From contig NW_023998464.1 in the NCBI RefSeq assembly GCF_014805625.2, forward strand, positions 8,465,813 to 8,529,812: 64,000 bases of DNA, given 5' to 3'. This DNA comes from Glossina fuscipes (taxonomy: Eukaryota > Arthropoda > Insecta > Diptera > Glossinidae). The notes under the pieces were generated by a model. That model was given only the letters and a program-made list of their open reading frames with translations, was not told where the DNA came from and did no database searches. Both the position numbers and the translations under genes were made by a program. Shown one piece after another: positions 38,839 through 49,870 of this stretch; the stretch's first letter is position 1; each line of letters starts with the position of its first letter.

Positions 38839-39175
38839 ATGTATAACTTGACATCGGCATGTCGGTTTCGAGCGAAAATGCGGAGGATGAAGCAAAATCG
38901 GTTTTGTCGGATTTTTGGCTATAAGGCACAAGTAGTTATCTGCCTACTGAGCAGCCCAGCATTATACAACTCCGCATTAAGTAGCCTCGTATCAGGGATG
39001 CTCATGCAAACGGAGAATGCTGCGTTAAATAAGGAGATAAGCCTCTGCAGAGAGGAATGCTAACAAAGGAGCTAAACAATAATGTACTAACTTTAAGGAT
39101 TTAAAGAAATGTAGAAATTGTACAAAGTCTTAATGATTATGAAATAAAATAACTTTGAAACCTTATTTACACCTT
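38839..39175 (+). pseudogene. Unassigned broken coding remnant
   Basis: Protein-like segments alternate between two plus-strand frames: SSENAEDEAKSVLSDFW near 38863, then SALSSLVSGMLMQTENAALN and KEISLCREE (to about 39058), then LTKELNNNVLTL and NVEIVQSLNDYEIK (to about 39148). Joined by small indels they read as one acidic, helical, probably coiled-coil protein. A weak resemblance to a dynein heavy-chain tail is possible but not convincing. Confidence 0.35.
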
Positions 39176-39599
39176 AACCAGTATTACTGCGAAAGATTTG
39201 GGTGAGAAGGTTGGGTTAAATGGTATGGACAATGGCACAAAGCAGGCAGCGTAGGCGAACCATTAACAAGTTGTGATACCATAAGCCTTCAATCTGAAAT
39301 ACGGCCGCGATAATACACCTCACTGAGAAAATGTTTCTACTTCTAACCTGAAATGTCTTAACCTCTTACCGTTTTATCAGTAGACATTACTCCCTCCGCT
39401 TAACAAGGGCGAGACCATTTCTTTGCGCATACGGTGATTCCGCTCTTATGACGACGGCCAAATGTGGCTTCTCCCTTTAGAAAATAACGGTATGTAATAA
39501 CTTGAACTAAGTGATGGAATCGCTCTTTCCTCCAGCATTTTCCATTTCAGAATTTGATGAGCCTTCAAAGTCTCGTACTTATCATAATCATTAATCACC

Positions 39600-39785
39600 T
39601 AAATCACTAGATCGTGGATATTTTGGTCAAGAGAAATACACTTCAAAGTTCTTTTATTACAGTTATATTTCTTTAAATATAGGATTATTCACAATTTATT
39701 TTTGGCAATACTTTCGACTGCTTAACTCAAATATTCTTTTTCTACTAACTCTCTTTGCATTTGTCTTTTATTGTTTATCAGATAG
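39600..39785 (+). mobile_element. CR1/jockey-like LINE fragment, copy B
   Basis: The stretch with GATCGTGGATATTTTGGTCA, CACTTCAAAGTTCTTTTATT, GGATTATTCACAATTTATTT and CAATACTTTCGACTG matches, with few changes, the reverse complement of 14050-14195 inside LINE copy A. This is therefore the endonuclease region of a second, plus-strand copy. Similarity fades before about 39600 and after about 39785. Confidence 0.8.
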
Positions 39786-39789
39786 ATAT

Positions 39790-40970
39790 TCCAGTTTCGG
39801 GACTCTGTAGAAAGTCTTATAGATAAAGTGCTAAAGTGCTACAAGCGTTTACTTGCCATAATGCTGGCGATCATTGACCATTTGAAGTGATTTTGGATAA
39901 ATTATCTAAAAAAACAAAATAAAATAACTACGAGTCAGTAATAGGCGGGTACTACCGCTATCCGTCTTATTATAGAATTCTGTCAATCGAATTCACTGAG
40001 TGCTCAAATCCGGTAGTAATGAATTTTCTAATCGATTGAATGCGTTCTGAAGTAATACTTCTTACTGATAACAATAACATCGCCGAAAGCATTATTTCTG
40101 TTACTTCGAACATTACCCGCTGCCTCACTATCCAATATATTCAAACAAGCCTCGTCGACCTAAACATCTGCACATCAATGTAAATGAGCGTATCAAGTAA
40201 GATTTTCTCTATTTTGTTTATAATTCTGTAAGTCACAATCTTCGTGAATTACAGATATTTAGAAGTTGAAGAAAGTAAACCATAAAATCAATTAAGCAGT
40301 TTGAAAAAGGATTTGGAAGGGGTGGTTCCGAAACATGGGAAAAATTGGCCACACCTACCCAATATAATAGCGTATCAAACTTTAATTTTCTTTTCAATAC
40401 CTTTATAATACGCAGCAACAAGCCTCAAAACCCCATAAAGCATACAAATTGTTAGCCAGCGTCCGTCTATCCGTCTGTCTGCTTGCGCAATTTTGTATTG
40501 TTAATGGTGAACACTCTCCCGTTAGCGAAAGTGAATATAACTTCTACAAATCTGCGAAAAAATTTGGAATTGACCTAAACTTTTCAAAGAACACGCCTAC
40601 GACACCCGCATGCCTCTGCGACAAACTCTTTTATTTTGAAAATAAACGAAATCAACTATGATTTTTATAAATATGGTACTCTAAGGATATGGAGATTAAT
40701 ATTTGCACCCGTGGTGTTTTTCACCGCTTGCACCCGTTATTATAATTAATTAATTAAAAGTAAAAAAAATGCTTGTTTTTTGCTTCAAGTTGGAATGAAA
40801 CGCATTTCGGTAAAATGGGCAGTTAGTATATAAATCGTGCGTTCTTCTTTGATGTACAATTGTTTGGCGTAACCATCTAAATTGTAGTTTTTGGTATTTG
40901 CCGTTATGTTGTCATGTTTGCGATAAAACGTTTCCGCACCAACACAATTAACAGCCAAAAGAAATTTTGA
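39790..40970. other. Gene-poor DNA
   Basis: No supported gene. A frame at 40449-40661 would begin with a hydrophobic stretch (VRLSVCLLAQFCIVNG) like a signal peptide, but it has no ATG and I assign no function. Confidence 0.4.
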
Positions 40971-40980
40971 AATATTTCGA

Positions 40981-41070
40981 CCATAATTTATGCAAGTGCG
41001 CCGTTATTGGGTTATATTTTGATCATAATTTATGCAAGTGCGCCGTTTCTGGATTGTATTTTGATCATAA
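40981..41070. repeat. 42-bp tandem repeat, in frame
   Basis: A 42-bp unit starting CATAATTTATGCAAGTGCGC is present twice and begins a third time (starts about 40982, 41024 and 41066). Being a multiple of three, it keeps the plus-strand frame open and yields a repeated FDHNLCKCAV peptide, followed by an Arg-rich tail ending at 41185. Whether this is translated is unknown. Confidence 0.85.
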
Positions 41071-41189
41071 CTCCGAGGGTGAAGTGAGGACTCGCCGTAG
41101 AATTAGGTCTGGTTCTATACAAAATCTAATTATGCAAGCTATGGGAAGACGTAGGCAACACTACAGAAAAGAAAGCAACTCATAGATGA

Positions 41190-42165
41190 CACCGATAGTT
41201 ACTTGTTTGAGCGAATCGTTAATGTTAAGCATTAACAATCTCTTTTGCTTAAATCTTTGGGAAAAAACTCATATAAACTAAATGCGGACGTTAGTCGCCC
41301 GGGATTTGCGGATTGTTCCAAAGTCATCTAATCTGTTTCTTGGCTGCTTGAATTGTATACCTTGAACACATTTACGTCAGGCGGACAGACAGTATTAGAT
41401 CAATTCAGGTCAGGATTTTGAATCGATCGGTATAATGACAGTTGGGTGTATCTTAAGCCCAATTGCTTAGCTTAGTATGTCCTGTACCCCAAGTGGTGTA
41501 AAATATAATGAATCATGCGAGTGACTTGGAATTTCAATGAGGCGATCAAAACATCGCATCAATGGGAGCGACCTTGTGCACCGACGTTTCGTGTTTTGAC
41601 TGCTAGTATGATTAGTTTTAAGGATAATCAACCAACAGAATTAAAGCAAAGAATAAAAAATTGCGGACTTTCCAGCATGAGAGTGCATAATGGACGCATT
41701 GGCTTCTGCTCAAATTCTCACAAAATTCAGTTTTCTTAGCTTTCATATTCATCATTGCAATCACGCTCCCTTTGGAGAACGGAACGACTGATAACATAAA
41801 AGCTAGTACACTTTCGTGTGCTCAGATGACTAATACTTTTGCACAGAATTGAAAAGAATTGTTTAGTAATTTCACATTCATTATTGTTCAGTGTTGCTCA
41901 GTACATAAGAGCTGTAACTCTTATTTAACAGATTACCCGTATTTTTCCCTTTTTAACTGCGAAGTGAATCTTTCCCGTTACATATTATTAAAAAAACTAT
42001 TCCCAAATTGCCTCTGAGTTCTCACTCAAACCAACGGAGCAAAGATAGTCAAATTGATATTTTAAAAAAATAATTTACAGATGTTTGTAAATGTTTTCAT
42101 GTTTGTTTGAAGAGCTTAAAAAATTTTGAAAATGTATTGGAAAACTTTACTTTTACTTGGGATAA
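41190..42165. other. Intergenic, no gene seen
   Basis: No supported gene. The frame at 41515-41739 has no recognisable domain. Confidence 0.45.
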
Positions 42166-42169
42166 GGAC

Positions 42170-42429
42170 ATGGCACCCTCTACCTCATCATTCGCAAAAC
42201 GCAAAAGCCCAGTCCTAGTAATTTCACAACTCGCAGTCAAAGGAAATGCGTTAATAACCAAAACCGAATCGATATCACAATATATTCACCATTTGAAGAT
42301 AGCGCAACAAAACAAACTATTAAAACGGACGTTTCTCCTAGTTTGCCGCGTTTTCTTGATATCAACTCTGCGCCAGCCTCAGTGACCTTATTGTCCGAAG
42401 GAACACTTCCTGTAGGTGAATTATATTGA
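42170..42429 (+). pseudogene. Unidentified coding remnant upstream of RPA70-like domain
   Basis: From an ATG at 42170 the frame reads MAPSTSSFAKRKSPVLVISQ, then continues to ALITKTESISQY. A one-base shift near 42285 leads to SPFEDSATKQTIKTDVSPSL and DINSAPASVTLLSEGTLPVG before a TGA at 42427-42429. The composition (Ser/Thr/Pro/Lys) resembles a disordered nuclear protein. After that single TGA the same frame runs straight into the RPA70-like domain, so both may belong to one former gene. I do not recognise the protein. Confidence 0.45.
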
Positions 42430-42894
42430 CTAATATCGCGAGATGTTGTAATTATGAATTCTGAATTTCAGCGTATTGTAAAAGGTGAAAAAATCGAAGC
42501 GCCCGTCTTTCAAGTTTCGAAAGTGGAGCCAATGCAGACTGCAAGCGTCGAACGCATACACATTTGTATCTCTGGCGGTCTCTGTTTTAGTAGAAATATT
42601 ATGCTCGCTAGGAAATTGAATTCCCTTTATTATGATCGACAACTGAAAGAAAACGCGATTGTAAGAATTGACGAATATATAATTTCTAAACACGAAGAAA
42701 GGTGAGCAAGTATTCTCTAATTTGAATAGGAGACGGAAAGGAAAAAAAGGAAAAATTTATTGTTGACATTTTTATGCGTCTTTTCATTGTTGAGAGATTA
42801 GAAGTTTTGTGTCTTGACTGTGAAGTGCCTAGACTTGGAGAACCTGTGAATTTCTCAGATCGTAGTGGGAAAAATTCCAAATGTCAAGGCATTT
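42430..42894 (+). pseudogene. RPA70 N-terminal domain copy
   Basis: The frame from 42430 (ATG at 42454) reads QRIVKGEKIEAPVFQVSKVE, RIHICISGGLCFSRNIMLAR and KLNSLYYDRQLKENAIVRI. It aligns in order with the RPA1/RpA-70 N-terminal OB fold, a protein-interaction domain of the single-strand DNA-binding replication protein A. After HEER comes GTGAGCAAGT...TTTGAATAG, which has splice-site ends but is only 28 bases long, too short for a normal fly intron. Then, after a one-base shift in an A run, come KFIVDIFMRLFIVERLEVLC, LDCEVPRLGEPVNFSD and a TAA. The REL..V and G.PV positions match the end of the RPA70 N domain. The DNA-binding OB folds A-C and the zinc finger are absent. The interrupted frame indicates a pseudogene, though a diverged paralogue cannot be excluded. 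Confidence 0.7.
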
Positions 42895-43429
42895 AATGGA
42901 GGATTCGGTAGGAATAAGGCCTATAGCTTTTGAAGAAAAATGCGATGAATTCTACGGTATCATAAAAGTGCATCAAGCAACCTATACCAGAAAGGAACAA
43001 GGACAAGCAACCTATACCAAAAAGGGAGAAGAACAAGCAACATATACCAAAAAAGAACAAGAACAAGCGATTTATACCGAAAAGGAACAAGAACAAGCGA
43101 TCTATACCAAAAAGGAAGAAAAACAAGCAACCATGGTAAACGACGCGAAGATATCAAAATATATGAAAAACCAAATGATGGGAGTACACTCGTTTTCTCA
43201 AAACGTTGGCAGCAGCCAAAAGAAAACTTCAGAGATCCCACAAATTCTATGTATTCTTGGTCGGTATCAAATTGTCAATCGATTTAAGCATATCCGCCCG
43301 TCCGCGAGAGTAATGTCTGTTGTAAATATTCCCAATGCCGCAAATATGAAGCTACAGACTTCAAATTTGACAAAAAAAAATCAAAAATGGCCCAAACCGG
43401 TTAAAGAAAACGTCTATAATGCAACATAA
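42881..43429 (+). CDS. Hypothetical 182-aa frame with decapeptide repeats
   Basis: An ATG frame of 182 codons overlaps the end of the RPA70-like domain in another frame. After about 30 residues it carries five copies of a ten-residue repeat of the type QATYTKKEQE (42974-43123). A Lys/Ser-rich part then ends KKNQKWPKPVKENVYNAT. It could be the former linker region that follows the RPA70 N domain, kept open because the repeat length is a multiple of three. There is no recognisable domain in the last 80 residues, and expression is uncertain. Confidence 0.35.
   Translation: MSRHLMEDSVGIRPIAFEEKCDEFYGIIKVHQATYTRKEQGQATYTKKGEEQATYTKKEQEQAIYTEKEQEQAIYTKKEEKQATMVNDAKISKYMKNQMMGVHSFSQNVGSSQKKTSEIPQILCILGRYQIVNRFKHIRPSARVMSVVNIPNAANMKLQTSNLTKKNQKWPKPVKENVYNAT
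42974..43123. repeat. 30-bp minisatellite, five units
   Basis: Units begin with CAAGC at 42974, 43004, 43034, 43064 and 43094, with a sixth start at 43124. Spacing is exactly 30 bp. The consensus begins CAAGCAACCTATACCAAAAA and continues GGAACAAGAA. On the plus strand it encodes a charged decapeptide repeat. Confidence 0.95.
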
Positions 43430-44074
43430 ACTGGTTGCATCTTTGATTCCTGGGAATTTTGCCGATATGTGCCTGATGCAATAATACAGTGTATGTACCA
43501 AATTTTGTGCAAATTTGTTCAAACACACGCATGGATCAGTACTGGACAGATAAATAGGCTGAAATCCAAAAATTATTCTGATGATGCTGGTAAGAAGACT
43601 CGAGTCCATCGCGAGTCGCATTGTCTGTTTCATATATCGACATAAATATGATATTTTGTTACAATAACTGGTCTAGAGCATAAATTTGGTTTCGTATTAA
43701 ACGTCAAAACTTAAACCAGTTGCTTTGTTGATTTCCAACACCACAACATTGCGAATGTGGCACAATTTCGAATTTTTATTATAGATTTTGTGTGATGAAT
43801 GTAAGGCATAAATAACCTGAGTTCGCTCTAGAGTCTTTCTCGCTTTGGCAAATGGGTTCCTTTCCGTAAAATCATATTTAGCTCTTTGGATGAATTCTAT
43901 TCAGACTGCACTAACTTCGACATTCCGACGTACTCTCAATAGTATCTGAATACTTTACTAGATACTTAAAGGCTTTCAAGATGATATTCTAGACATTCGC
44001 TCTTTTAATGTTGGTTCATTACCGCGTAGGAACCGACAAACGCTTCAACATCGTTTACGACTTAACCATACTTT
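43430..44074. other. No gene seen
   Basis: I see no supported coding sequence. A 90-codon minus-strand frame (43361-43633) has no recognisable domain. Confidence 0.5.
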
Positions 44075-45994
44075 TTGCAAAAATTCAAGAACGCAGTTTT
44101 TAGTGAGTTGTTGTGTCAACACCCAGAGATGTGGGGTGTTGACGGACATAGGACTTGCAAGTTAGAACGCAAGAGATTTGCTGACAGATTGACGGCAATA
44201 ACTGGCGAATTAGTGACGGACCAGGTAGTTGGTAGAACCATTAGACGTAGTTTGAAGAGGATGGGTAGGAGCGGTAGCGGTCTCACCATTATTTGATTAT
44301 ATCTGGTACGCGAGGGAGTTGGGGTTGGCGAGAACGATTGCGAAGTTGATGAGCCAATTAAAGGATTATATAAATAGACGGATAGTGACTATCGACGAGG
44401 ACTTCTTAGTTTTTGAAAACACTGACAAAATACGCAAACATTTTGCGCCAGGCTTAGAAGAATTATGTGCAGGAGCAAGGAGACGTCAAAACGTAGACGA
44501 AGCAGAAATAGACGTAGACGAAGAAATATCACTAGAAAATGTTGAGGAAAATAGGATCATAATAGACACAACGGGGCAAACAAAACGGGACGGTAGTACC
44601 ATACGTACAACGACATCTAGCCCCGTATGTGTCTTAGGTAATATACTAGAAAGTATGTATAATACAGATGGATCCACCACTTTAAAGGAGGCGGCGTTGA
44701 TACGACAGATCGAGCAGCTCAAAGACGAAAATGCTGCATTGAAGGCCAATCGAGGCAAGAAAGTGGAAGCAGCAGCTGACAGCGGTGTGCCAGGAACTGA
44801 GGAACTCAATGAAGTCGTGCGGAAATTGGCTCCTCACAATGAAATAGTGGAGCTATACTTCGATGAAGTGTTTACAAATAGAAAGACAGTCTACAACCGA
44901 GCTAAAGACAGGATGCTCGAGGGCGGATTAACGCCAAAGGGAAAGGAAGCGGTAGAGTACATTTCAGTCTTTGTCTTCGCTGTTAGATGTCAATCTCAAA
45001 CTGGAAATCGAGATTGGCTTAGATGTGAGAGCGGTCCTCTGCGACAGAATGCCGAACAATAAGGACACAATGGAAAACTTCATCAATGGAGTATATAAAT
45101 GGAAACGAGCAGACGGCAGCAGTTATAACATTTTATTAATGCACGGCTATATCCACAAATTGGATGGATTCAGACAAAACATCAAAGAAAACAAGCAGTT
45201 GGAAATCATGGCGCGGGGGGTCAATACAGTTAATATCATCACCCCGATATCCCACAGAACTAATACAATTTTGCCACAACATTACTCCAGCAACGCTCCA
45301 AGCGGCCATCAAGTCAAAAGTTTGCATCAATAATGCCGACGAAATTTTATTCAACGCTCGTGCAATTCACAAACGTGTTTCATCCGAGCATCATATCGAC
45401 CACCAAAAGAGGAGAAGCTCCAAGGCGAACTGTGAGCTGTCAGGGAATATTTGGTAACAACATTTGAGATGGACAACCTAGCGGCTGACACTCGGATGAC
45501 AATTAAAAATTTCATCCGCTTAATGAACGACCTGATGGAGACTTATCCTGGCATGACTATAGCCTCATACATACAGGGTAAGCCAGGACCTTCTCGAATT
45601 CTTCTTTACGAAGATGGCGACGAGCAGACGAAAAAGAACCAGGTCATCGGAGGATATTTTAAAACTGATCGACAGATTAAGAAGCATACAGATCTCAAAA
45701 TATGCAAACGGATTTGCAACGAACGACGACTATCTTCTAATTAAAAATATGAGTTACGAAATTGAAGAAGAGCCCAAAAAAGGGTTCACACCATTTGATG
45801 GACAGGTATTCGACGATCTGCTCACAGGTCAGCTCAGCAATAAAGAAGAGAGCTACTTTCGGCTGATCACAGGATACGGGATCGCGCGCTACATCCGTGA
45901 ACAGCTGAATTGCCACAATTGCTTAAGGGACCTGACCGAAGAGGAAGATGATTTTTGCGAGGAAGTGAACGGTGAACAAGTAGCGAAGGACTAG
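44075..45994 (+). pseudogene. Decayed P-element/THAP9-like transposase
   Basis: A series of plus-strand frames reads as one protein broken by at least four frameshifts. Parts in order: a helical DNA-binding-like N-terminus (44075-44296, FSELLCQHPEMWGV with three predicted helices, reminiscent of MADF/SANT folds); an acidic linker and coiled coil (ALIRQIEQLKDENAALKAN, about 44690); a first catalytic-like block (NEIVELYFDEVF, then EAVEYISVFVFAVR); VRAVLCDRMPNNKD at about 45030, resembling the CD....N segment; NILLMHGYIHKLDGFRQNI, resembling the PHL.K..RN insertion motif; and a C-terminal YFRLITGYGIARYI followed by CHNC at about 45860-45930, resembling the GYI.RK...C..C ending. This order fits P/THAP9-type RNase H transposases by pattern only. 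The exact superfamily is uncertain and the protein cannot be functional. No THAP zinc finger is seen. Confidence 0.5.
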
Positions 45995-46067
45995 TGAAAC
46001 AACTTAATCCTCAGCTCAACATACCTGGAGCAAGCGCGTGCAAGCAACGATTATTAGCCTCATTAGG

Positions 46068-46250
46068 ACGCTTATTCTCACATGGTTGGCGTTTTTACAA
46101 ATTATTGAGAACGACATATACGCTTATTCTCTAAAGGCACCATACTTTATACGTTTATTCTTTAAAGGCACCATAGATTATACAAATAGGTGTTCAATTA
46201 TTGAAAAGTGTAAACAAACATATACGCTTATTCTCACATGAGAATGATTA
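46068..46250. repeat. Short interspersed repeats after transposase remnant
   Basis: An ACGCTTATTCT-type motif starts at 46068, 46120, 46151 (as ACGTTTATTCT) and 46224. The pair at 46120 and 46151 is a 31-bp tandem duplication including AAAGGCACCATA. The last copy runs into the hairpin ATTCTCA-CA-TGAGAAT (about 46231-46246). Position 75-250 bp beyond the transposase stop suggests subterminal repeats of its element. Confidence 0.65.
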
Positions 46251-49200
46251 TCGTGGTAAGAATCGCTTTCAATAAGAATTTTCTTCAATTTTCCTGATCA
46301 TGATTCAATCTACGTTACTTCTCTTTTCAAAACTTTATCACTTACTGCCTTATATGTTACCCAAGCGATTTGACATTTCTCATTTGAATTATATAAGGAT
46401 TTACATTTCATAAGTACATTTTTCTTTACTAAATCCCGTTCTACGTTTTTTTCTAATCTTCTTAAATTCCCTATATTGATATCATGGTATATTATTTTTA
46501 TGGAAGCCAATAAGGAAATTAAGGAGTGGTACGCTTAACGCACGTGTCTATAGTTAAGCTAGTAGGCAACTATCGTGGCACGGCTTGCATTCTTCACAGA
46601 TAAAGGATCCTGCACCAGCGGCAGTAGCCACCTCATTAATTTGCTTGGGTATATACTATCTGCTCTTATCCAGTAAAATTTGGAGAGAACCCGTGGACAT
46701 CAACGTTGCATCGTTCTAAATTTCAATATCTAGAAATCTTGGTATAAGCAAAAATAAGCAATAAATTTTCTATTGCGGAAGTATTGTGAGGGCTTATTGC
46801 TGAACTGCAACGTGATCACTTTTGCTTGACCATAACCGGCCAACAACGTGCCAAAATATGTTATTTACACAGAAATCGTTTTGATAGAACGTAATTTTCT
46901 ACGTCAAGCAACCGAAATCTCACCAGAGATTTCCTCTCCGATAGCCAAGGCAGTAAAGGTAAACCATTTGCTGCTTCTAGATTTCCTTACAAAACCGTTG
47001 ATGTTTGATACCATTATACCCACTGAGGTTTGTTTATGGAAAATTGGACTTGAAAATTTTTTTATCCTTTTCTTTAACTCAGTCTCGGCTCCCTTCAAAC
47101 TTTCGCTGCCTGCAGATTGCGTATTATTAGTTCACCACATATTTCAATTGAAAGTTTGCAAGCATTGTCAGAGCATCATGATTGGGATTAGCGAGTCAGT
47201 TTAGCAATTTAGCATAATAATTGGATACTCCATGCGATCAATTGATAAAATTTAAAGAGACATCGGGCAAGTGACATGTTACCAATGTAGAGTAAATTTT
47301 TTCAGCATCTCGTCATTTCCCCTCATTAAAAATAATTTTTTATAAACAGTTGGACTAGTACAATACAGCTTCTTTTTCAAATTGGGTTCTCTCTATGTGC
47401 AACGCCTTAAAATTTACTATTAAGTAGAATTACTAAAATCCGATTGACTTCTAACACAACACTTTTCATTTCTCTTTTCGGTTTTATCCGGTTAAAAGTT
47501 GATCTTTAAAGTACAAAATAAATTATAGATATTTAGGCGAATTACCAATGCTTTAATCGTACATAGCGCATAGAAACGTCTTTAATAACTTACGTTATCC
47601 GTATTTTGTTGTACTTAAAAGAAAATTTTATAAACTTTGTTTTACTTTAAAATTTTTATTCAGTGCAGCACAACTATTCGAATTTATTTTGAACACTTAA
47701 ACTTGAACTGCATCGATACTGTAAAATTCGTCATTTTCCTTGAAATCATTCGTCTATCCCATGATCTATTGAATTTATTACCACAAATCACAGAGGAGGG
47801 AAAGTATATTCCACTCAAAACCGATATTTAAGACTCTTACTACTATTCATAGAGTTTGTTGTAAAGAACTCTAAGGAATTAAGATCATTAAGAGTTACAT
47901 CTGTACTTAGGATTGAGTCCGCAGATAATCTGAGCATTTCTCGAACTCAACTTCTGCATTTGACTGGCAAATAATATCAAAATCGGATTCATTTTTCTAT
48001 TTTGCAAGACTTACTCATGTTTTTATTTTGCAATGTAATGAGTAAGAGTGACGATCATGTAATTGAAGGAATAACTAACTAACTATCATATTCATTGTTT
48101 AGTTATGACATCTGTGGTATCGCAGTAGTTCAAGTCTTTAACATTTAATTTATAATGCAACACATTATTTCAGTACATAGATAAGGTTTACAATAAATAG
48201 TATAAACCTGTATTAGATATTAACTTATAAATAGGTTGACTTTTATCAATTGATCAAATTATCAATTTTTTCTCTTTAGTAAAGTGCAATACAAAAAAGT
48301 AGTTTTATATATGTATATATTATATATATATTCAAAAAGTTTTTCTACACAATTATAAAAATTCGTGCAGTACAAATTTTTGTAAAAAAAGAGGGATGGG
48401 GAAGGGGGGTTTGAATATAAGTGTCTATTTATTTTGAGGTGAATTTAAGGCAGTTACCATTTCAAAACACTTACGAATGAACACGTTACGTCAAAAGGGA
48501 GACAGACATTGTTAAATTGTTTCAAAATGCCCTATGAATCAAAAATGTATACGCGTGACGTATATTTACAGGTGTTATAAATCTAGTAAATCATATCTAG
48601 TACTTATCTAGTATGTCTAGCAATGGGTGTAAAGCGAGAAAGAAATTAAGAGCTGTCTTTGAGGAATGAAGTAAAAACCTTTTATAATCCAGTTAGAAGA
48701 CTATTAAAATTTATATCAAGCTATCTATCTACAAAGTAATTTCAATTCAAGCGAAGACGAAACAAATGAAATTCTCTGTAGACAACTTTTAAAGTCAGAT
48801 AACTAGTACAAATTTGCCACAGTTTACTGCTGTAATGTACATTCGCATTTTGAGTCATTATATTATTTTGAATTATTAAATTTATATTATTTTCAATTAG
48901 ATTTAAAAAACTATTTCAATATTTCAAATTGTGTGTGCCATACATTTATATTTTGTCACAAATTCTGAAGAAAAATAATAAAAATCCCTTAAATAAGTCG
49001 CAAACATGATAGACTCATTCAGAGGGATAGATATATTTGCTAAGTCATTGAAATTTCTTTAAAATCTATTATTGTAGATTTTTTAGAGTCTTGTTTCAAG
49101 TTATTATAAGAAAACTAACTGATATTAGCGTTGCTCCTAGAAATAGTATACAGTAAGCGAAAAATTGATTTTTTTCTAGGCATCTTAATAAGTAGTTTTC

Positions 49201-49870
49201 CTCTCAAAGTGCATTCAGTAAATAATTTCCTTCTTATATATTTATTTTTATTGCATATAAGTGCTTAAGTAAATTTTATAATAATTTTGAATATAAAAAT
49301 TTTATATCTAACAAGCGTGAATCTTACTATTATTAATTTTTTCCTTTGAATTGTCTTTAGTATATAAATACGCACACATCTTAGCGATTCTATCATGAAA
49401 CCTTAAACTAGAAAATTTACAAAATCAATTAAAAAATAAGCAAACAGTTCGAATTATAATATAAATACCACATACACATGCTAAACATACGTAGGTTATC
49501 ACAGGGACTTGTTTTTTTTTTTTTTTGGTATTTGTGATGTGATATTAAAAAGGTATAATGATTATATTTTGTAGAGGAAATGTAAGTTAATATTATATCA
49601 AAACAGGAAAGGATTAAGATTAACTACAGCTATTGTTATGACAAGTGCCATCGCTTTTAGCAGTTCTTTAATGTGCACGTTGAAAAATTACGCGTAGTTT
49701 TCACTATTCACAAAGATGGTGAAATCGTTGGCATTTGCAAATTTAAAAAATAATAATTAATTTACTCAAAACGAAATAAATAATTTTCTTTTTAATATTT
49801 TCTGGGTTTTTGAGAACGTGTCAACATTGCATGACATTACATGCGACACAAAGGATCCCGACTACGAATC
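46251..49870. other. Gene-poor DNA downstream of tetraspanin
   Basis: No gene is supported with confidence. At about 46902-47110 the minus strand has a protein-like frame (KGAETELKKRIKKF, then SSPIFHKQTSVGIMVSNING and FTALAIGEEISGEISVA before a stop), opposite a longer but less protein-like plus-strand frame (46848-47204). Sequence near 49700-49870 is the likely 3' UTR of the tetraspanin. Confidence 0.4.

Noticed and set aside
42893..43241. Minus-strand hydrophobic repeat frames that look like membrane proteins
   Set aside because: They are antisense readings of the 30-bp minisatellite; the Leu/Phe repeats follow from the plus-strand AAA/GAA composition.
44486..44809. 107-codon minus-strand Ser-rich frame
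   Set aside because: It is antisense to the acidic linker/coiled-coil part of the transposase-like gene and has no domain of its own.
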